In this document: piece after piece, positions 59,046-64,000 of the stretch
Numbering within the stretch: the stretch's first letter is position 1
Layout: each line of letters opens with the position of its first letter
The notes under the pieces: model-generated
The model's input: the letters and a program-made list of their open reading frames with translations, nothing else
Databases searched by the model: none
What the model was told of the DNA's origin: nothing
Program-made: the position numbers and the translations under genes
NCBI GenBank assembly: GCA_027946365.1
Contig: JAPEUQ010000012.1
Location: 992,001 to 1,056,000, forward strand
Direction of reading: 5' to 3'
Source: Kalmusia sp. IMI 367209
Lineage: Eukaryota; Ascomycota; Dothideomycetes; Pleosporales; Didymosphaeriaceae
Length of the DNA: 64,000 nt

Positions 59046-59811
59046 AGTAGTCGCATCATTGCAATGTCCATTGGGATCGGTATCTGAGCGCCTGATTAGA
59101 ATCGAGGAGGCTGGAGGATGCGGGAAGGATTGCGGGGTTAACAACGTTAAGACCGAGGTTCACTGCCCAATGGTTCCGTCTTCGCGGCGCGCGGCTTGCG
59201 GTACAAACATATACCTTTCGTCCGACCCTCCGCTCCTTTTTATCACATTTTATTACAAAAAAACCAAGGTGGATATGCTCGGAAAATCTGGCTGTTCATT
59301 GGTCTGTTCGGAAAGCGCGTTACTTGCCTCGACGCCTCAGGGCTTGTCCTCAACAGGGTTCATCGTAGCTAGAGATTGTGTTGTTCTTCTACCAATATCA
59401 TAGAATAGGAAGTTCAGCCCAAGAACAACTGCACCGACTCTTCTCCGGTGTCATGTTACCTGTATCCATTGGCCTGCTCGGATTATACATCGTCTTTATG
59501 GACGCCTCCAGCACACCAGCTTCGGGTCTATCGAGGGGGTCTTTTTCTGCTATCCGCTTACGATCTTACGTTGCGACCTCAGACCTATCTTGGTGGACCA
59601 ATTGATTATGATGCTATGAGGGACCACATAACCAACAGACACAGTCGGTGTAGCCACAGACGTAGAGTATGCTATAAGAGGGCGTTTCCTGGCTATTTTC
59701 CCTCCGCAACCTCTTTCTTCACATCGCAGAGAGCATATTGAGAGAATACTAAGTCCTCAGCTTGTTTTTCCCCGTCTATACAGCTTCGTAAACCACCCTT
59801 AGATCTTCAAC
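59046..59811. promoter_or_regulatory. Divergent promoter, Zn2Cys6 factor / aldo-keto reductase
   Basis: 766 bp between opposed start codons. Open frames on the plus strand (to 172 codons) overlap the factor's first exon and have no domain. No clear CGG-type inverted repeat for a Zn2Cys6 protein was noticed. Confidence 0.5.
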
Positions 59812-61014
59812 ATGTCTTCTATCAAAGCACTCCCCCTCCGCCAACTAGGCAATAACGGGCCCGAGGTTCCAGCCATCGGCTTTGGACTTATGGGTCTGTG
59901 TGGAGCATACGGTCAAGCTCCCTCTGAGGAAGAGAGCTTCGAAATCCTGGACCGTGCCTTCGAGCTTGGAGAAACTTTCTGGGACACTGCTGAGTAAGAC
60001 CCTCATGTTGTTAATATGCTACAGGTAGTCGTGCTAAATTCTGCCAGTATGTATCATGGTAATGAGGATTTAATTGGCAAGTGGTTCAAGCGAACTGGAA
60101 AGCGCCATGAGATCTTCTTGGCCAGCAAAGGTGCTATCCAAATGGATGGTATGCAGTTTAAGGGCATCGACAGCTCAGGAGCGTATCTTAAGAGTGCGTG
60201 TGAAAAAAATCTTGCAAGATTAGGTGTGGAGCAAATTGATCTCTGTAAGTCGTGCACCACCAACACTCTATCGCAGCAAAGCGCAGTGACTTATTCAGAA
60301 TAGATTACGCTCATCGTCTCAACCCGGACACACCTGTAGAGGAGACCGTTCGTGCTCTAGCAGAGCTACAGGCGTGAGTATCTTGCTTATGGTTTTGCTC
60401 TTATACTAATGTTGGTATCCAGTGAAGGGAAGATTAAGCATATCGGACTGTGTGAAGTATCTTCCATCGCACTCCGACGCGCTGTCAAGATCGCCCCTGT
60501 GGCAGCCGTCCAAGTCGAGTACTCGCCTTTCGTCCGCGAAGTAGAAACCGAAGCATCTAAAAATCTCGCAGCGACTTGCCGCGAACTTGGCGTTGCCCTC
60601 GTATGCTACAGTCCTTTAGGGCGAGGTCTTTTAACGGGTTCGCTCAGCAACCGCTCGGATGTATCTCAGGGTACTGATATAAGAGGCACCAACTTTCCTT
60701 GGTTCGAAGAGGGAAATCTGAATACTAACTCAAAGGTCGTAGCGCATTTCAAAGATTTAGCAAGCAAGAAGGGCGGTTCTCCCAGTCAACTGGCGCTGGC
60801 CTGGCTCTTGGCTCAAGGTAACAATGTCTTTCCTATACCTGGCACGAGGAAGATCAAATACCTAGAGGATAACCTGAAGAGCCTGGATCTGAAGTTGACC
60901 AGTGAGGATGTCGCTGAGGTGAGGAAGTTCGTGGAGGAGAATGAACTGCAGGGATACCGCTCGATCGAACAGGCGAAGCATTTCGCATACATTGATACGA
61001 AGGAGGAACCTTAA
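59812..61014 (+). CDS. Aldo-keto reductase (AKR13-type)
   Basis: Four exons, 59812-59993, 60048-60244, 60304-60373 and 60423-61014, with introns of 54, 59 and 49 bp; 346 residues. It is an NADPH-dependent (beta/alpha)8-barrel reductase of carbonyl compounds. The catalytic tetrad is present: D58 (FWDTAD), Y63 (MYHGNED), K88 (FLASKG) and H130 (YYAHR). Cofactor-binding stretches at the end read FPIPGTRKIKYLEDN and SLDLKLTSEDV. The second acceptor is AATAG, eight bases past a nearer TTCAG, because only it restores DLYYAHRLNP. No signal peptide; cytosolic. Relatives are often active on aldehydes and quinones. Substrate unknown. Confidence 0.93.
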
Positions 61015-61410
61015 CGGTCTCTAGTAGTGAATATCGTACTACCATTGGCCTAAGAAAGCTCTCACGGCAAAGGATAGGAACTGGCAGTTCAGGATACGTA
61101 AACCTTTAGCATATCGAGAATACTGTCCTTTTGAACGGCTTCGGGGAAAACCTTGTGTGTCGCTTCACATTTCTCGTTTCGAAAATTTTGCCATTTACCG
61201 CTGTTTATCGCGAAAGCCCGTTCACCTACGTCGTTATTAGGCTTTCACCGCGCAATTGCACAACAGTTAGCGTATTTTCTTCTTGAACAACACCAGCGGA
61301 GCTCACCAGGCAACCTTGAGTGAAATAGTAAGCTTAGCTCTAGCACATAAAACCCACAACTATCTCGCGTTCTTCCGCTACGCAGACAGCGCAACGACTC
61401 AACCAGCAAA
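61015..61410. other. Intergenic region
   Basis: 396 bp between two rightward genes; no element seen beyond the expected 3' region and promoter. Confidence 0.45.
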
Positions 61411-62376
61411 ATGTCAACAGCAAAGCTCATATCGAGCACCACTGACCTTGGCCAGATGCTTGCAAAGCTTAACACGAGCCCTACTGTCCCGCCACACTTG
61501 TACATTGACCTCGAAGGTGTTAGCCTCAGCCGCCATGGCTCGGTATCCATACTCACACTCTATGACCGCTCAACACCCACAAACGTGTATCTCATCGATG
61601 TACATACCTTAGGTGCCCTCGCTTTCACGACTCCTGCCGCAGCAGGAGAGTGTCCTAAATCGAACGACAAGACTTGCGAATATGACATGGCGAATTTGGA
61701 TGTGGAGATGGAGGACGTGGACAATCCGCCCGTGGTCACACTACATTCTATTCTTGAGTCTGACAGCATCCCCAAAGTCTTCTTTGACGTACGAAACGAC
61801 TCGGATGCACTCTTCGCCCATTTTGGGATCAAACTCCAGGGTATAATTGACCTCCAGTTGATGGAACTAGCCAGTAAGTATCAATACGCTAAATACATGT
61901 GAGCCATTCCTTTACCCAGATGCTAACATTGGCCAGCGCGTGGAGGCAGCGGTCGATTTTCGGACCCACTGCATCGCCGAGACCACGTGAACGGACTAGC
62001 AAAATGTATCCAATATGGTGCAGGTCTGTCATTCGAAAATCGCAAGCAGGTCCAAGTTATCAAAGACCGCGGCACGAATCTCTTCGCCCCGGAACGAGGT
62101 GGCTCATACATAGTCTTCAACCTGCGACCGCTTCATCCTGACCTCGTGCGATACTGCGTGCAGGACGTCGTGCACATGCCCGCTCTGTGGAATACATACA
62201 ACAACAAGATGAAGAAGATTCAGTTTTGGGGTTGGGTGGTCAGCATGGAAACTATGAAGCGGATTGAGGAGAGCTGGAGCGCGAACTACGTGCCGCAGGG
62301 CAAGCACAAGTCGATCGGCTGGTCTTGGGAGTATCTTCTTAGGCTAGAGAGCCTATGGAATGGTGCCCGATCTTGA
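61411..62376 (+). CDS. 3'-5' exonuclease-like (RNase D / Egalitarian type) protein
   Basis: Two exons, 61411-61873 and 61937-62376, with a 63-bp intron (GTAAGT donor, TGCTAACA branch site); 300 residues. The RNase H-like DEDD fold is suggested by YIDLEGVSLSRHGSVSIL (D33, E35), KVFFDVRNDSDALFAHFGI (D126, D130), GIIDLQLMELA and, near the C-terminus, RYCVQDVVHMPALW, where the last aspartate would sit. This layout resembles the exonuclease-domain proteins related to Drosophila Egalitarian. The loop between the first two motifs carries an acidic insertion (LDVEMEDVDN). No targeting signal is apparent. Nucleic-acid substrate and activity are unknown; a spacing change at the final motif leaves activity uncertain. 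Confidence 0.85.
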
Positions 62377-62663
62377 AAGGAATGAGATGTATATCAGGGA
62401 AAATTCCTCCTTGATTACTTGATATTTCCGAATTTGTAGCGTAAAGATTAGGGTCCAAGCACGATCATGCTAGGGATCGTCTATGTTGTAGACCTCGGAA
62501 TTGAATCCTGCAACACGCATTGGGTGCCACTCAGTGCTTCAATTCAAACTTTGAGATCGGATGTGGGTGAGAGGGGATGGTTTCTGAATATGAAATAGCA
62601 TTTGCATTAGCATCTCCGGAGCGCTCCGTTGCCGTCCATGGGTCGCGGCTTCCCCACAGCAAG

Positions 62664-62671
62664 TGACGTCA
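62664..62671. promoter_or_regulatory. CRE-like bZIP site TGACGTCA
   Basis: A perfect 8-bp palindrome 112 bp before the GST start codon. In fungi this is the binding site of ATF/CREB-type bZIP factors (AtfA in Aspergillus), which control stress genes. Binding here is inference. Confidence 0.55.
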
Positions 62672-62692
62672 AAGCACTAGGGACTAAATGAG

Positions 62693-62698
62693 TATAAA
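62693..62698 (+). promoter_or_regulatory. TATA box (TATAAA)
   Basis: TATAAA, 85 bp before the GST ATG and 22 bp after the CRE-like site; distance and order fit a core promoter. Confidence 0.55.
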
Positions 62699-62782
62699 TC
62701 CGACATCTTCAAGTCCTGCCCATCTCTCTAGTAGAATCTTGTAGACACCAAAGTAAGAGCAAGCCTCATCTCGTCGCACACC

Positions 62783-63499
62783 ATGGTCCTCACAATCCAT
62801 CACATGGAAATCTCGCAAAGCGAGCGTATCGTCTTTCTCTGCGAAGAGCTCGGCATCGACTACAAGCTTGTGCGTCACATTCGTGAGCCGCTCACCTCTC
62901 CAAAATCCCTACAATCTGTCCCCGGAAACCTCACCGGCAAATCGCCCTTCCTAGAAGATCCGGAGATCGGCGTCGCTCTCTCTGAAAGTGGCGCCATTGT
63001 CGAGTACATCCTCGCCAAAACGGGCGACACCACGCTATGTAAAAAGTACGGCGACAAAAATTACACGGACTACATATACTGGTTTCATTATGCCAACGCT
63101 AGCCTGCAACCCGCGATGGTCGGTGCCATGTTCCTCATCCACTCTGCGCTTCCCGATAACGATCCGACAAAGGGATGGGCGCACCAGCGTTTGCAGTCAA
63201 CGTTGAAGCATATCGACGATCGTTTGAAGGACAACAAGTGGCTTGCCGGAGAAGATTTCACGGCTGCTGATATCATGGTCGTGTACTCGCTGACAACGCA
63301 GCGGTACTTTGGCCCGAATATCAGTTACAAAGACTACCCGCATATTGTAAGATTTCTAAAGGATATTTCGGAGCGGCCAGGGTACAAGAAGGCGATGGAA
63401 AAAGGCGATCCTCATTTGAAGTTGCTGGTGGGTGCGGAGGCGCCGGAAACGACGTTGATCAGGGAGAAAGGAATTGACTCAGGCATCTGGAAAAAATAA
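62783..63499 (+). CDS. Glutathione S-transferase
   Basis: Single exon, 238 residues from ATG 62783. The enzyme joins glutathione to electrophiles in the cytosol, or acts as a glutathione-dependent isomerase or peroxidase. The N-terminal thioredoxin-like domain has HHMEISQSERIVFLCEELG and the glutathione-contacting GKSPFLEDPE and LSESGAIVEYI. The all-helical C-terminal domain includes LQSTLKHIDDRLKDNKWLAGEDFTAADI, the conserved capping-box and hydrophobic-staple region. A Ser in ISQSER may serve as catalytic residue. Length is standard. The promoter carries a CRE-like site and a TATA box, which suggests stress induction. The precise GST class is not certain. Confidence 0.93.
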   Translation: MVLTIHHMEISQSERIVFLCEELGIDYKLVRHIREPLTSPKSLQSVPGNLTGKSPFLEDPEIGVALSESGAIVEYILAKTGDTTLCKKYGDKNYTDYIYWFHYANASLQPAMVGAMFLIHSALPDNDPTKGWAHQRLQSTLKHIDDRLKDNKWLAGEDFTAADIMVVYSLTTQRYFGPNISYKDYPHIVRFLKDISERPGYKKAMEKGDPHLKLLVGAEAPETTLIREKGIDSGIWKK

Positions 63500-64000
63500 T
63501 CGAGAGTGACATCAAACGAGGCTCACCTTATGTGGTAGGGTTCCTATCAGGTTAGATATATACTTCGACAAGCTTGAACTTTTATGCCCCTAAAAGTCTA
63601 GGGTAGCTCCGGCTAAATAATTTGTGACCATGTTATCCACAATACATGTCTAGCTAGCGAAAAAGACATCGATTCTATTTTTCAAGTATATGTTGAATGC
63701 GGCTAATGAAAGGTGACATGGCTCAATCCTACTAAAATTTTACGTACTCTGAAAGAGTGGGCTCAATCGGTCCCAGCCAACCTTTCGCCCTGTGAATGGC
63801 TACTGAGAGAGAAACAACTTCCTCGACCTAAGAAATTTGCAGAACATTGCGACAGCATGATGAACATCTAAAAGCGGTACACATGAATCCGTCTGACATC
63901 GAAATTGTACCTTATACAAACACTCCCCATCACCAGTACCCAAAATAACTTCAAAGAACCATCATGAAACCTTAGAAAAAACAGTACTTGGTATCACACG
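63500..64000. other. Right-edge intergenic region
   Basis: 501 bp after the GST stop. AT-rich; no gene or element seen. Confidence 0.45.

Larger units (their letters stand above)
62377..62782. promoter_or_regulatory. Promoter region of the glutathione S-transferase gene
   Basis: 406 bp between the exonuclease-like gene and the GST. It contains a CRE palindrome and a TATA box at sensible spacing, listed separately. Confidence 0.6.

Noticed and set aside
58885..59403. 172-codon plus-strand frame
   Set aside because: Runs antisense over exon 1 and intron of the Zn2Cys6 gene and has no domain.

Overview
The window reads as nuclear DNA of a filamentous ascomycete (Pezizomycotina; probably Dothideomycetes, though the class is inference). 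Genes carry short GT-AG introns, mostly 46-101 bp, with CTRAY-like branch sites close to the acceptor. The gene set fits: a large FKS1 glucan synthase, a FluG protein with a C-terminal glutamine-synthetase domain, a WSC sensor, an UstYa-type DUF3328 protein, a MirB-type siderophore transporter and a Zn2Cys6 regulator. I modelled 25 protein genes by joining exons across splice sites and checking that reading phase is kept. I found no transposon, CRISPR array, rRNA or convincing tRNA.

Layout. 1-8 kb: a partial unknown gene running off the left edge (-), a WSC membrane sensor (+) and a siderophore transporter (-) with a 19-nt micro-exon. 8.5-13.3 kb: a protein kinase with a long uncharacterised C-terminal region (+), followed after about 28 bp by a five-helix membrane protein (+). 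13.5-17.9 kb: fluG (-) and an UstYa-like gene (-). 19-30 kb: a GAS/GEL beta-1,3-glucanosyltransferase (-) and the FKS1 beta-1,3-glucan synthase (+), head to head over a 3.05-kb promoter. 30-38 kb: LCB1 (+), a four-helix membrane protein (+) and a Whi5/Nrm1-like repressor (-). 38-50 kb: a YIL108W-type metallopeptidase (+), phosphatidylserine synthase (-), GAR1 (-), threonyl-tRNA synthetase (+), ureidoglycolate lyase (-) and COG5 (+). 51-64 kb: VTS1 (+), a broken-looking F-box gene (+), a secreted GH16 glucanase (+), a Zn2Cys6 regulator (-), an aldo-keto reductase (+), a 3'-5' exonuclease-like protein (+) and a glutathione S-transferase (+).

Functional themes. Four genes (WSC sensor, GAS/GEL, FKS1, GH16) concern the beta-glucan cell wall. 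LCB1 and the PS synthase concern membrane lipids. COG5, GAR1, ThrRS, VTS1 and the Whi5-like protein are housekeeping. There is no obvious secondary-metabolite cluster; the UstYa-like gene and the siderophore transporter stand alone.

Main anomaly. Conserved genes are broken by single-base indels in short homopolymers: FKS1 three times, COG5 once, the Zn2Cys6 gene once, and the kinase gene probably twice. Each resolves into a normal family protein when one base is corrected. Assembly error is the simplest explanation. One further homopolymer (A8 at 12221-12228) decides whether the kinase and the membrane protein are two genes or one fused, apparently undescribed, kinase-membrane protein. That is the most novel candidate I can point to.
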